A DNA stretch of 64,000 nucleotides, from the NCBI GenBank assembly GCA_947258405.1, contig CAMYIE010000012.1, positions 1 through 64,000 on the forward strand. Direction: 5' to 3'. The stretch comes from an uncultured Eudoraea sp. (GTDB taxonomy: Bacteria; Bacteroidota; Bacteroidia; Flavobacteriales; Flavobacteriaceae). Below are positions 46,716 through 55,685 of the stretch, piece by piece (positions within the stretch are counted from its first letter, which is position 1; each line of letters starts with the position of its first letter). The translations under genes and the position numbers were made by a program. Below the pieces are notes generated by a model. That model worked only from the letters and a program-made list of their open reading frames with translations. It made no database searches and had not been told where the DNA came from.

Positions 46716-47607
46716 ATTTTACACCTACATTCAGAACCTTCAAAATCATATTTGTTCTGAACTTGAAAAAATAGATGGTAAAGGGATTTTTAAGGAAGAT
46801 CTTTGGAGCCGGCCAGAAGGAGGGGGAGGTTGTACTCGGGTAATTGAAAACGGGCAGGTTTTCGAAAAAGGGGGAGTAAATATCTCTGCAGTTCACGGAG
46901 CGCTGCCTGAAAGTATGCAACAATACTTTAAAGTGGGTCAGGCAGACTTTTTTGCCTGTGGTCTCAGCCTGGTAATTCACCCCATAAGTCCTAAAGTGCC
47001 CACAGTTCATGCGAACTGGAGATATTTCCAAATGTATAATCCGCAAGGGGAAATCACAGATCAATGGTTTGGTGGCGGACTGGATCTGACACCGTATTAT
47101 TTATTCGACGAAGATACCGTTCATTTTCACCAGGTCTGTAAAGATGTCTGTGATAAGCACGATCCTTCCTTTTATCCTGAATACAAAACGAAATGCGATA
47201 GCTATTTTAGAAATAACCATAGAAATGAAGGCAGGGGTATCGGTGGATTGTTTTTTGATTATCTGCGAGCTTCCGAGCAAAGACCTATGGATAAATGGTA
47301 TGATTTTGTGACAGACTCAGGGGATAGTTTTCTAGATGCTTATCTTCCCATCGTGAGGAAAAGAAAAGAGTTAGAGTACACCGATAAAGAACGTCAATGG
47401 CAGGAAATCAGAAGGGGGCGTTATGTGGAGTTCAACCTTGTTCACGATAAGGGAACTTTATTTGGCCTCAGAACCAATGGCAGGATCGAAAGTATCCTTA
47501 TGAGTCTGCCCCCAAGGGTTCAATGGCGCTATGATTTTCATCCGGAACCAGGCACTGAGGAAGAACGATTGGTAAAAGTGCTGCAATCGCCCAGGGATTG
47601 GGTATAA
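46705..47607 (+). CDS. hemF: Oxygen-dependent coproporphyrinogen III oxidase
   Basis: The start MKDKFYTYIQNLQNHICSEL at 46705 gives 300 residues (an in-frame ATG at 46693 adds four). The family sequence is clear: EDLWSRPEGGGGCTRVI near residue 34, FEKGGVNISAVHG and the active-site region VHANWRYFQMYN, then WFGGGLDLTPYYLF. It makes protoporphyrinogen IX with O2, so the cell uses an aerobic branch. It overlaps the DUF6973-like gene by 11 bp. Confidence 0.97.
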   Translation: MKDKFYTYIQNLQNHICSELEKIDGKGIFKEDLWSRPEGGGGCTRVIENGQVFEKGGVNISAVHGALPESMQQYFKVGQADFFACGLSLVIHPISPKVPTVHANWRYFQMYNPQGEITDQWFGGGLDLTPYYLFDEDTVHFHQVCKDVCDKHDPSFYPEYKTKCDSYFRNNHRNEGRGIGGLFFDYLRASEQRPMDKWYDFVTDSGDSFLDAYLPIVRKRKELEYTDKERQWQEIRRGRYVEFNLVHDKGTLFGLRTNGRIESILMSLPPRVQWRYDFHPEPGTEEERLVKVLQSPRDWV

Positions 47608-47620
47608 ATTATTTAAAGAA

Positions 47621-48409
47621 ATGAAACAAAAAATCTATCAGGTAGACGCTTTCGCCCAAAAGATATTCGAAGGTAATCCGGCTGCGGTTTGTATCATGAA
47701 ATTGTGGCCTGGGGAAGATTGGATGCAAAATGTAGCGATGGAGAACAATCTGGCTGAAACTGCTTTTGTGGTGCCTAATAATGAGGTATTTGAAATACGG
47801 TGGTTTACCCCTGAACTGGAAGTTGACCTTTGTGGCCACGCAACCCTGGCCTCGGCTTATGTGCTATTCCACCATGAGGGGGTAACTTCCGATAAAATCA
47901 ATTTCAATTCCCTTCGAAGCGGAGCTTTAAGTGTTGAAAAAAGTACAGATGGAAGACTTATTCTCGACTTTCCAGCGGACGTAGTTGCGCCTGTACCAAA
48001 AGATGAAACCCTTATTAGGGCCTTAGGCGCAGAGCCTATTGAAATGTTCAAAGGAAAGACAGATTATCTTCTGGTTTTCAATCGGCAGGAAGAAGTTGAG
48101 GCGATAAACCCTGATTTTCTATTATTGAGCAAAATTAACGCTCGCGGGGTTATTGTAACTGCTCCAGGAACGGAGATGGATTTTGTATCGCGTTTTTTTG
48201 CCCCACAATCGGGCGTTAACGAAGATCCGGTAACCGGATCGGCGCATACCACACTTACACCGTATTGGTCGGGAATATTGGGTAAGACGAAAATGAGTGC
48301 CCGACAGCTTTCAAAAAGAGGGGGAATTCTTCATTGTGAATACCTGCCCCCGAGGGTACAGATTGCTGGTAAGGCCGTACTGTACTTAATCGGTGAAATA
48401 GATGCTTAA
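47621..48409 (+). CDS. PhzF-family isomerase
   Basis: The 262-residue product has the PhzF/DapF-like fold with QVDAFAQKIFEGNPAAVC near the start, the catalytic Glu in MENNLAETAFV, DLCGHATLASAYV near residue 70 and GVNEDPVTGSAHTTL near residue 200. Actual substrates of PhzF-like proteins outside phenazine producers are unknown. It lies 13 bp after hemF and 40 bp before hemB, so it is embedded in the hem operon with no known link to it. Confidence 0.92.
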   Translation: MKQKIYQVDAFAQKIFEGNPAAVCIMKLWPGEDWMQNVAMENNLAETAFVVPNNEVFEIRWFTPELEVDLCGHATLASAYVLFHHEGVTSDKINFNSLRSGALSVEKSTDGRLILDFPADVVAPVPKDETLIRALGAEPIEMFKGKTDYLLVFNRQEEVEAINPDFLLLSKINARGVIVTAPGTEMDFVSRFFAPQSGVNEDPVTGSAHTTLTPYWSGILGKTKMSARQLSKRGGILHCEYLPPRVQIAGKAVLYLIGEIDA

Positions 48410-48449
48410 TTATGCCAAAAGTTCTAATTTTAACCAATAGTCTATCCAT

Positions 48450-49439
48450 ATGTATCCATTAAAAAGAAGCCGGAGGCTTCGTACCTCTGAAAGTATCAGA
48501 AGACTGGTAAGAGAAACCGCCCTGAGTGTGGATGATCTTTTAGTCCCCGTATTTGTTGTTGAAGGTAACGGCGTTCGTGAAGAAATCGCTTCCATGCCCG
48601 GATATTATCGCCTGAGCCTGGATAATCTTGTGAAGGAAGTAAAGGAACTCTGGAGGATGGGACTGCGTTCGGTCCTTTTGTTTGTAAAAGTCCCTGAAGA
48701 ACTCAAAGATAATACGGGTAAAGAAGCCCTGAATGAACACGGCCTTATGCAAAGGGCGGTAAAGGAGGTTAAGAACGCCTGTCCGGAAATGTTGGTGATG
48801 ACCGATGTAGCACTAGACCCCTATTCTTCCCTGGGCCATGATGGGATAGTAGCAAAAGGAGAGATCCTGAACGATGAAACCAGTGAAATACTGGCCGAAA
48901 TGAGTGTTTCTCATGCTCAGGCCGGTGCCGACTTTGTAGCGCCAAGTGATATGATGGATGGTCGGATCAAGGTGATTCGGGAAGCACTCGAAGATGATGA
49001 ATTGATCAATACCGGGATCATGGCCTATAGCGCTAAATATGCGAGTGCGTTCTATGGTCCGTTCCGTGATGCCCTGGATTCTGCTCCTGTTAGCGCGCAG
49101 GATGTCCCGGCAGATAAAAAGACCTACCAGATGGATTCCTCCAATAGGCTCGAAGCCGTTAAAGAAGCTAAGCTCGACATAGAAGAAGGCGCGGATATCA
49201 TCATGGTTAAACCCGGGTTGCCCTATCTTGATATTGTACGTGATCTGAGAAATGAAGTAAATGTTCCCATAGCGGTTTACCAGGTTTCAGGGGAATACGC
49301 TATGTTAAAAGCTGCAGCTGAAAGAGGATGGTTAGACCACGACCAGGCCATTCTGGAACAACTCCTGGCCATAAAAAGGGCAGGAGCCAATATAATAGTC
49401 ACCTATTTCGCAAAGGATTTGGTACGTATCATGGGATGA
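48450..49439 (+). CDS. hemB: Porphobilinogen synthase (delta-aminolevulinate dehydratase)
   Basis: The 329-residue enzyme condenses two aminolevulinates into porphobilinogen. The active-site lysines are K196 (MAYSAKYASAFYGPFR) and K254 (DIIMVKPGLPYLDI). The segment after MTDVALDP reads YSSLGHDG near 125-132, without the Cys-rich zinc site of E. coli and animal enzymes, so catalysis should not need active-site zinc and may use Mg2+. The stop overlaps the next gene. Confidence 0.97.
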   Translation: MYPLKRSRRLRTSESIRRLVRETALSVDDLLVPVFVVEGNGVREEIASMPGYYRLSLDNLVKEVKELWRMGLRSVLLFVKVPEELKDNTGKEALNEHGLMQRAVKEVKNACPEMLVMTDVALDPYSSLGHDGIVAKGEILNDETSEILAEMSVSHAQAGADFVAPSDMMDGRIKVIREALEDDELINTGIMAYSAKYASAFYGPFRDALDSAPVSAQDVPADKKTYQMDSSNRLEAVKEAKLDIEEGADIIMVKPGLPYLDIVRDLRNEVNVPIAVYQVSGEYAMLKAAAERGWLDHDQAILEQLLAIKRAGANIIVTYFAKDLVRIMG

Positions 49440-50827
49440 TGATCACCAACAGGGAATTAACTACCAAACTAGAGCATTTTCCCAGGGTACTCAGTTATAT
49501 TATTTTAATACTTTTCGGTATATTAGAGACTTCATCCCAGGAACTTGTAGGAAATTCAACTGAGGCACACAAAGAACTTTACAAAGCTCAGGCTTCAAAG
49601 GAAAATATTTACCGGAATTGGGATAATGATCTGTTAAACAAGAAGGTAGATTCTATTATAACAAATGGTATAAAAATGAATGCCTTTCCTGGCGCCCAGG
49701 TTCTGGTTGCTATAGACGGAGACATTATTTTCCATAAGACCTACGGATTTCACACCTACGAAAACGATCAAGCTGTTGGACCTACGGATTTATATGATAT
49801 TGCTTCAATAACCAAGATCATAGGACCCCTCCCGGCACTGATGAAGCTCTATGAGCAAGGCAAGATCGACCTGGATGAACCTTTTAGCACTTATTGGAAA
49901 CCATGGAAAAATATTTCTGATAAAAAAGATCTTACCTTAAGGGAGATTCTGGCTCATCAGGCAGGTTTAAAGCCTTATATCGTTTTCCTGAACCGTGTAT
50001 TAAAAAATGGCCGATTTAAGAAACGTTTTGTAAGCACTTTTCCCAGACCGACGTATCAAAAACAGGCTTACAGGAAGCTGTATATTAAAGATCGATTCCA
50101 AAACCAGATCTTTAAATCTATAGCCAAATCGGAGGTATCGGCCCAAAAGTCTTATCGGTATTCAGGTCTGGCATTCCTGTTGTTCCCCGAACTTATCTCT
50201 CAACTCAGTGGTCGCTCTTATGAATACTATCTTCAAAAGCACTTTTTCCTTCCTTTGGGGGCAACCGGCCTTGTCTTCAATCCTGAGGCGAAGAAACGTC
50301 CCAATCCTATTGTCCCCACCGAGATAGACAGTCTCTACCGAAAAGATACTGTCCGTGGATGGGTACACGACGAAAACGCATCGCTTTTTGGAGGTGTTTC
50401 GGGAAATGCAGGCCTTTTTGGTACCGCCAGAGACCTCTACCTCATGATGCAACTATATCTGAATTATGGTACTTTCAATGAACAGCAGTTCTTCAGGAAA
50501 GAAACCGTAAAAGAATTTACAGCCATCCAATATCCCACAAACGAGAATCGTCGTGGATTGGGTTTCGATAAACCACTTATCAATAACAATGATTATGAAT
50601 TAGATCAGGCCTATCCTGCACCTGAAGCAAGCCCGGCAAGTTTTGGACACGGAGGTTTTACAGGGACTTTTGTATGGGCTGATCCTGAATACCGTATGGT
50701 ATATATTTTCTTATCGAACCGTGTTTATCCCAGTCGCTCACATCGGCAGCTTTATGAACTTAATATCCGTACGGCCGTTCAGCAAGTTTTTTACCAGGCT
50801 ATCACCAATGAGTTAAGTTTTAATTAA
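49436..50827 (+). CDS. Serine hydrolase (beta-lactamase/penicillin-binding type), exported
   Basis: The start ATGATG overlaps the hemB stop. Using the first ATG gives 463 residues. An in-frame ATG at 49328 lies within hemB and is rejected. A hydrophobic leader (about 19-32: VLSYIILILFGILE) suggests export. The class C/AmpH-like fold shows the nucleophile motif SITK (DIASITKIIG), YSG (SYRYSGLAFLL) in the position of the YxN motif, and HGGFTG near the end. It is likely a peptidoglycan-active or ester-cleaving hydrolase; substrate not known. Confidence 0.88.
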   Translation: MMITNRELTTKLEHFPRVLSYIILILFGILETSSQELVGNSTEAHKELYKAQASKENIYRNWDNDLLNKKVDSIITNGIKMNAFPGAQVLVAIDGDIIFHKTYGFHTYENDQAVGPTDLYDIASITKIIGPLPALMKLYEQGKIDLDEPFSTYWKPWKNISDKKDLTLREILAHQAGLKPYIVFLNRVLKNGRFKKRFVSTFPRPTYQKQAYRKLYIKDRFQNQIFKSIAKSEVSAQKSYRYSGLAFLLFPELISQLSGRSYEYYLQKHFFLPLGATGLVFNPEAKKRPNPIVPTEIDSLYRKDTVRGWVHDENASLFGGVSGNAGLFGTARDLYLMMQLYLNYGTFNEQQFFRKETVKEFTAIQYPTNENRRGLGFDKPLINNNDYELDQAYPAPEASPASFGHGGFTGTFVWADPEYRMVYIFLSNRVYPSRSHRQLYELNIRTAVQQVFYQAITNELSFN

Positions 50828-50856
50828 TTGCTACCTTTATACCATATTTCTCATCC

Positions 50857-51960
50857 ATGGGATTACTATTTTTTTACGCCTTCATTTCTATTTTCTTTTC
50901 TTTTCTTTGCTCTATTCTCGAGGCAGTACTTCTGAGTGTTACCCCGACCTTCGTCAATGTTAAAAAAAGTGAGGGGAAAGCCTTTGCCACTAAATTGGAA
51001 GCCCTTAAGAAAGATGTCGACAAACCGCTGATAGCCATACTTACCCTGAATACTATCGCGCATACGGTCGGAGCTATCCTTGTTGGGGTACAGGCCAAAA
51101 ATGCCTATACCGAAGCTTATGGCAATACAACGCGATATATATTCGGTTTTGAATTCACCGAACAGGCTATGGTAGGGATTGTCTCTGCTATTATGACAAT
51201 ACTCATTTTAGTAGCTTCAGAAATCATCCCTAAAACTATTGGTGCAACCTATTGGAAGAAGCTGGCACGTTTTTCTACCAAAGTCCTCAGGGGCATGGTT
51301 TGGATCATGAAATGGACAGGTTTAATGTGGCTCTTACAACTTTTTACCCGTCTGATCGGTAAGAAGGGGGAGCACGGAAGCGTCTTGAGTAAGGAGGAGT
51401 TTACTGCAATGGCGGATATGGCCCATGAAGAAGGGGTTTTCCAGGAATCTGAATCCAAAGTGATCAAAAACCTGTTGAAATTCCATGAAGTACTCACAAA
51501 AGATATCATGACCCCTCGTGCCGTTATGAAGGTTGCCCAGGAAAACATGTCGATTAAAGATTTTTTTAAGGACAATCCACGGCTGCGATTTTCGAGGATC
51601 CCTATTTATGGGGAACGAGAGGATATTATTACCGGCTATGTGCTGAAGGACAATGTCCTGGAAGAAATTATAGAAGAAAAAGGAGACGTACCCTTGTCAG
51701 AGATCAGGCGAGATATTCTTGTCACACGCCGTGACACGCCAATTCCTCAGCTATTTGAAACCCTGATCGCCAAAAGAGAGCATATCGCACTGGTAGTGGA
51801 CGAATATGGCTCTGTAAGCGGGATCGTAACCATGGAAGACGTTATCGAGACGCTGCTGGGTCTTGAAATTATGGATGAGAGCGATAATGTAGAAGATCTT
51901 CAGATGCTGGCCAGGAAAAAATGGGAGGCCCGTGCCAAGCGAACCGGTATCATAGAATAG
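50857..51960 (+). CDS. CNNM/CorB-like membrane protein with CBS pair
   Basis: The 367-residue product has the DUF21/CNNM transmembrane domain (about 1-190; start FFYAFISIFFSFLCSILEA, then IAILTLNTIAHTVGAILVG) and a CBS domain pair (about 200-340; IMTPRAVMKVAQ and GSVSGIVTMEDVIETLLG). The usual C-terminal CorC_HlyC domain is absent: the protein stops about 30 residues after the second CBS. Family members are linked to Mg2+ transport. The ogt-like gene starts 2 bp after the stop. Confidence 0.92.
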   Translation: MGLLFFYAFISIFFSFLCSILEAVLLSVTPTFVNVKKSEGKAFATKLEALKKDVDKPLIAILTLNTIAHTVGAILVGVQAKNAYTEAYGNTTRYIFGFEFTEQAMVGIVSAIMTILILVASEIIPKTIGATYWKKLARFSTKVLRGMVWIMKWTGLMWLLQLFTRLIGKKGEHGSVLSKEEFTAMADMAHEEGVFQESESKVIKNLLKFHEVLTKDIMTPRAVMKVAQENMSIKDFFKDNPRLRFSRIPIYGEREDIITGYVLKDNVLEEIIEEKGDVPLSEIRRDILVTRRDTPIPQLFETLIAKREHIALVVDEYGSVSGIVTMEDVIETLLGLEIMDESDNVEDLQMLARKKWEARAKRTGIIE

Positions 51961-51962
51961 CC

Positions 51963-52442
51963 ATGCAAGAATATTTTTTCGAAACCCCTCTGGGAATAGC
52001 CCATATAAAAGGTGACAGCGACGGGATCCAATCCATTTCTGTCCTCGAAAATGGAGAACTATCTATGGATCAGGTGCCGGAAGAGCTCAGAGCAGCGACA
52101 GAGCAGCTTCGGGAATATTTTGAAGGAAACCTAAAAGAGTTTGATATTAAAACCAATCCGAAGGGTACCGATTTCCAGCTAAAAGTCTGGAAAAGCCTTT
52201 TGGAGATCCCCTATGGCAAAACATTATCCTATCTCAATCTTTCCAGGAGATTAGGGGATGTAAAAGCCATTAGAGCTGTAGCTGCAGCTAATGCAAAGAA
52301 CCCTCTATGGATCGTAATTCCTTGTCACAGGGTTATCGGCTCAGATGGATCACTAACAGGTTATGCCGGTGGTTTGCACCGCAAAAAATGGCTGTTGGAC
52401 CATGAAGGTCCTGTGAAGCAACATAGTCTCTTCCCTGATTGA
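51963..52442 (+). CDS. ogt: Methylated-DNA--[protein]-cysteine S-methyltransferase
   Basis: The ATG at 51963 gives 159 residues; an in-frame ATG at 51921 lies inside the upstream gene. The active-site motif is IPCHRV with acceptor C121, followed by GSDGSLTGYAGGL. The helix-turn-helix segment ALRDVKAIRAVAAAN-like (GDVKAIRAVAAANAKNPL) is also present. The protein removes O6-methylguanine damage in a suicide reaction. It sits 2 bp after the CNNM gene. Confidence 0.96.
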   Translation: MQEYFFETPLGIAHIKGDSDGIQSISVLENGELSMDQVPEELRAATEQLREYFEGNLKEFDIKTNPKGTDFQLKVWKSLLEIPYGKTLSYLNLSRRLGDVKAIRAVAAANAKNPLWIVIPCHRVIGSDGSLTGYAGGLHRKKWLLDHEGPVKQHSLFPD

Positions 52443-52597
52443 CCGACTAACCGGTTTGCCAGAGTGAGTTTTGGCCTTATATTATATCAGAATATGGCCC
52501 CTTGACCGAGAAATCAGTAGTTCTGTCGGGCCATAGTGAAATTGATACACTCCATTTCAATATAGAAAACAAACCATGTAGTCAAAAAGCGTAAAAA

Positions 52598-53719
52598 TCA
52601 GTTTTTGATGAAATATGTGGGTGCTACCGGTAGTTCGAGGGTCTCGATGAGGGTCCCATCTTCCGCAATAATGATGATTCCCCCGTTAAAGGTTCCATTG
52701 GGAATCGTTTTGGCAAAACCCATTAAAAAATTTCTTCCTTTTTCATCAAATCCAAAGGAAGTAGGGATAAAATTCTGGCCGATTTGCTCAATAACTGTTT
52801 CCCGAATAGTGAGAATATCGATGACTCGATTCTCAGTGTTGTCAAAATTATAGACTGCAGGGGTGTAAGATAGGGGAGCTGGTTGAACCAGGGCGCTTTG
52901 ATAATACAATTTATTCCCTGTCAGGTAGGCATTTAATGGGCCGGGTTCCAGGAATTCGTTGAGCTGGAAAGGATCAGACATCAGCAGATCCATATTTTCC
53001 AGTGAATAGACCTCTTTGCTGAATACTCCCTGACGCCCTCTTAAGAGAACTAAATTACCCGTCTCATCTATAAGGAAAGCCGGAATCTGATCCCCAAAAT
53101 CGAAGCTGCGTATTATTAAGAAGTCAGCGGTACTAAAGACAACTAAATGATACCGATCGTTATTATCCAGGTAAGAGGCAAAAAGCCTTTGATTGAAATA
53201 AAGGGGCTCGAGCGTGTCGAAGACGTTGGAAGCCAGCGGTGTATCTACAAAATCTCCGGTGCCAATATCCAGAACTCTAACACCAAATTCACCCGAACCC
53301 GGCGGGCTGTAGTACCCCACCAGGATCTGGGTTTCTGTATTGGCACCCCAGATCACAGATCGCTCCCCAGTTATAGAAATAAAGTTCTCGGTGGTGGAGC
53401 TACTATTGTTTTGAATATTTTTCTGAAAAAGTGAAAAATTACCCTGGAACAGACTAAAAAAAGAAAGGACATCATCAACTTGTCTCAATGTGATATAAAA
53501 CCTATCCAGGTTGTCTTCCGCAGTAAGATTCAATGAAGTTAACAACTCCTGTTCTGAGTCGTAATTATACCAATAAATGCTATCCTCGTCTTCGCCTATG
53601 AATTGAAAACGGGCAGCGTTTTGTTCGTTTACCATTTCCTGTTCCCCAGCTTCATCCTTGGAACAACTCCATATAAACAAACAAAGGAACACCGACCAAT
53701 AAACTATCCTGGGGTTCAT
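52598..53719 (-). CDS. Unrecognised lipoprotein, probably beta-propeller
   Basis: The 373-residue product has a lipoprotein leader with the lipidated Cys in LFIWSCSKDEAGEQ (Cys at residue 19). The mature part is strand-rich with repeated hydrophobic and Gly/Asp turns (for example GYYSPPGSGEFGVRVLDIGT, ENRVIDILTIRE and GGIIIIAEDGTLIETLEL). Propeller lipoproteins of this size that resemble 6-bladed DUF4221-like proteins occur in Bacteroidota, but no family can be claimed. Gene-free flanks of 155 and 164 bp. Confidence 0.75.
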   Translation of the reverse strand: MNPRIVYWSVFLCLFIWSCSKDEAGEQEMVNEQNAARFQFIGEDEDSIYWYNYDSEQELLTSLNLTAEDNLDRFYITLRQVDDVLSFFSLFQGNFSLFQKNIQNNSSSTTENFISITGERSVIWGANTETQILVGYYSPPGSGEFGVRVLDIGTGDFVDTPLASNVFDTLEPLYFNQRLFASYLDNNDRYHLVVFSTADFLIIRSFDFGDQIPAFLIDETGNLVLLRGRQGVFSKEVYSLENMDLLMSDPFQLNEFLEPGPLNAYLTGNKLYYQSALVQPAPLSYTPAVYNFDNTENRVIDILTIRETVIEQIGQNFIPTSFGFDEKGRNFLMGFAKTIPNGTFNGGIIIIAEDGTLIETLELPVAPTYFIKN

Positions 53720-53840
53720 GCAACTTTTTTTCTAAAGATACATAAATCCTGCCTTGTTGTTAAATGACCATGACTCATGGCCATAAGCGAATTGTTTGTA
53801 TATTGATTTTCTCATGAACTGTTCTTTCATCGGAGCATAC

Positions 53841-53848
53841 TATTTTTG
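53841..53848 (+). promoter_or_regulatory. Bacteroidota -7 element for the exonuclease gene
   Basis: TATTTTTG matches TAnnTTTG 35 bp before the ATG at 53884. No clear -33 TTG at the standard distance. Confidence 0.4.
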
Positions 53849-53883
53849 TTAATACAGCTTTTCGTACTAAATACTCTGCACAG

Positions 53884-54600
53884 ATGTTGTACAAATTAAA
53901 ACTCGAAGACATATTATTTCTGGATATTGAAACAGTTCCGGAATCAGGGGAATACTCTAGCCTCGAAGAGGTGAAAAAAGAATTATGGGAACAAAAATCT
54001 CAATATCAGCGGAAGGAAGAATTTACTGCTGAAGAGTTCTATGAAAAGGCAGGGATCTGGGCAGAATTCGGTAAAGTAGTATGTATTTCGGCAGGCTTTT
54101 TTAATGTAACAGCAAATCTCAGGAACTTGAGGATTAAATCCTTTCACGGAGAGGAGGAAATTATACTCAAAGAGTTTAAATCACTTTTGAACGAGCATTT
54201 CAGTGGCCCTAAAAAATTACTTTGCGCTCATAACGGTAAGGAATTCGATTTTCCATATCTCGCCCGAAGAATGATTATCCATGGGATAAAACTACCGTAC
54301 AAACTAGATCTTTTTGGAAAAAAGCCATGGGAGGTTCCCCATTTGGATACAATGGAACTATGGAAGTTTGGTGATTATAAGCACTACACCTCCCTGAAGC
54401 TACTGGCGCATGTATTAGGGATTCCTTCACCTAAGGAAGATATGGATGGTAGCATGGTTCGCGAGGTGTACTATAAAGACAAAGATATCGATCGGATAGT
54501 AGCCTATTGCGAACTGGATGTGATTACCCTGGCTCAGGTGTTTCTAAAAATGAGAAGCGAAGACCTCTTGAAAGAAGATGAATTAACAAAGGTACTGTAG
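53884..54600 (+). CDS. Predicted 3'-5' exonuclease, PolB-like DEDDy family
   Basis: The 238-residue protein carries the DEDDy exonuclease motifs: D14 and E16 (FLDIETVP), D122 (AHNGKEFDFPYL) and Y208...D212 (VAYCELDVITL). The long gap between the first and second motifs fits the predicted PolB-like exonuclease group. It would trim 3' ends of DNA or RNA during repair or processing. It stands as a single gene, convergent with the EEP-fold gene. Confidence 0.92.
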   Translation: MLYKLKLEDILFLDIETVPESGEYSSLEEVKKELWEQKSQYQRKEEFTAEEFYEKAGIWAEFGKVVCISAGFFNVTANLRNLRIKSFHGEEEIILKEFKSLLNEHFSGPKKLLCAHNGKEFDFPYLARRMIIHGIKLPYKLDLFGKKPWEVPHLDTMELWKFGDYKHYTSLKLLAHVLGIPSPKEDMDGSMVREVYYKDKDIDRIVAYCELDVITLAQVFLKMRSEDLLKEDELTKVL

Positions 54601-54629
54601 GTAATGTTTCACCACCTTCTCATTATGAG

Positions 54630-55607
54630 CTATGGTGTATTGAGTTTTAGTTGGATGTAGACCGGAAAATGATCGCTATATCCTCCTTTGTATTTGCGCC
54701 CTACATAGGTGCGGAATGGATTTCCCCGGTATTTCCCCTTCCATTCGGTCAGGAAATATTCATCAAAAATGTTGGCATGAGCGAAACTATGGGTGCCTTT
54801 TTTAAAGTCGAAGAAACTATGTGATACTATTATCTGATCGAATAAAGACCAGCTTCTTTTATAGTTTGCACTGCCCCTGTCGGGAGTAATTAATTTTTCC
54901 ATGGGGTTGTATAGGTCTTTGGACTCCACCAGATGCTTAATACTTCTGTCCTCCGGTCCATCGTTAAAATCGCCCATTACGATGTAGTTGAGTTGCTCAT
55001 GTTCTTTTTCCAATCCCGACATATACGAAATTATAGTATCTGCAGCACTAAGTCGCTTGGAGGATGTTAGTTCTTCACCTGCTCTTCTCGACGGCCAGTG
55101 ATTCACAAAAAGATGTACCGCCTCCCCGTTCAGCATCCCATAGACATAAAGAATGTCGCGGGTCATATCCCTTTCGCCTTCCTTATTCTCAATAAATAGT
55201 GGAATAGGCTCGGAAAATAGTGGCTTAAAATGCTCTTTATGGTAAATCAGTGCGGTGTCGATACCTCGTTCGTCAGGTGAATCAAAATGAATATAGTCGT
55301 ACGGTATTTTCTTTAACGGGCCGCATTGTAACAGCTCCTGAACTACCCTCTTATTCTCAACCTCAGCAACTCCAACCAGTGCAGGTGGCAAGGCCGACTC
55401 TTTTCTTCCCAGCTGATCTATAGTTTTAGACAGTTTAGAGAGTTTCCGTTTATATCGCTTGTTAGACCATTTCTTTGCTCCTTCCGGGGTGAAATCATCA
55501 TCGAGGGAAAAGGAATCATCCTCGGTATCGAAGAGATTCTCAAGATTATAAAATGCGGCAGTAAAAAGGTGTTTCCTTTTTTTTCGCTTAAAAAATGGGA
55601 AGGCCAT
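54630..55607 (-). CDS. Endonuclease/exonuclease/phosphatase (EEP) family protein
   Basis: The ATG at 55607 gives 325 residues starting MAFPFFKRKKRKHLFTAAFY; an in-frame ATG at 55637 adds ten unsupported residues. The EEP motifs are YNLENLFD, VGVAEVEN, VNHWPSRR, GDFNDGP and YSDHFPV, which match the metal-binding Glu, the catalytic His/Asp and the Asn in this superfamily. No signal peptide is apparent. Substrate could be DNA or a phosphoester. Confidence 0.9.
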   Translation of the reverse strand: MAFPFFKRKKRKHLFTAAFYNLENLFDTEDDSFSLDDDFTPEGAKKWSNKRYKRKLSKLSKTIDQLGRKESALPPALVGVAEVENKRVVQELLQCGPLKKIPYDYIHFDSPDERGIDTALIYHKEHFKPLFSEPIPLFIENKEGERDMTRDILYVYGMLNGEAVHLFVNHWPSRRAGEELTSSKRLSAADTIISYMSGLEKEHEQLNYIVMGDFNDGPEDRSIKHLVESKDLYNPMEKLITPDRGSANYKRSWSLFDQIIVSHSFFDFKKGTHSFAHANIFDEYFLTEWKGKYRGNPFRTYVGRKYKGGYSDHFPVYIQLKLNTP

Positions 55608-55661
55608 TGAGATGAGTATTGAAATATAAATGTACAAAAAGCACCTATTGGTCTTATTGAT

Positions 55662-55669
55662 TAGTTTTG
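55662..55669 (+). promoter_or_regulatory. Bacteroidota -7 element for hflX
   Basis: TAGTTTTG matches TAnnTTTG and lies 16 bp before the hflX ATG, giving a short leader. Confidence 0.4.
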
Positions 55670-55685
55670 TATTCTAAGACATACC

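Noticed and set aside
49328-49435. Earlier ATG for the serine hydrolase
   Set aside because: It lies within the hemB gene and gives a Gly/Arg-rich stretch ahead of the hydrophobic leader; the start near the hemB stop is preferred.
52443-52597. Intrinsic terminator between ogt and the lipoprotein gene
   Set aside because: A GGCC-based bulged hairpin and a TGAAAT/ATTTCA stem exist, but neither is followed by a T-run in the right direction.
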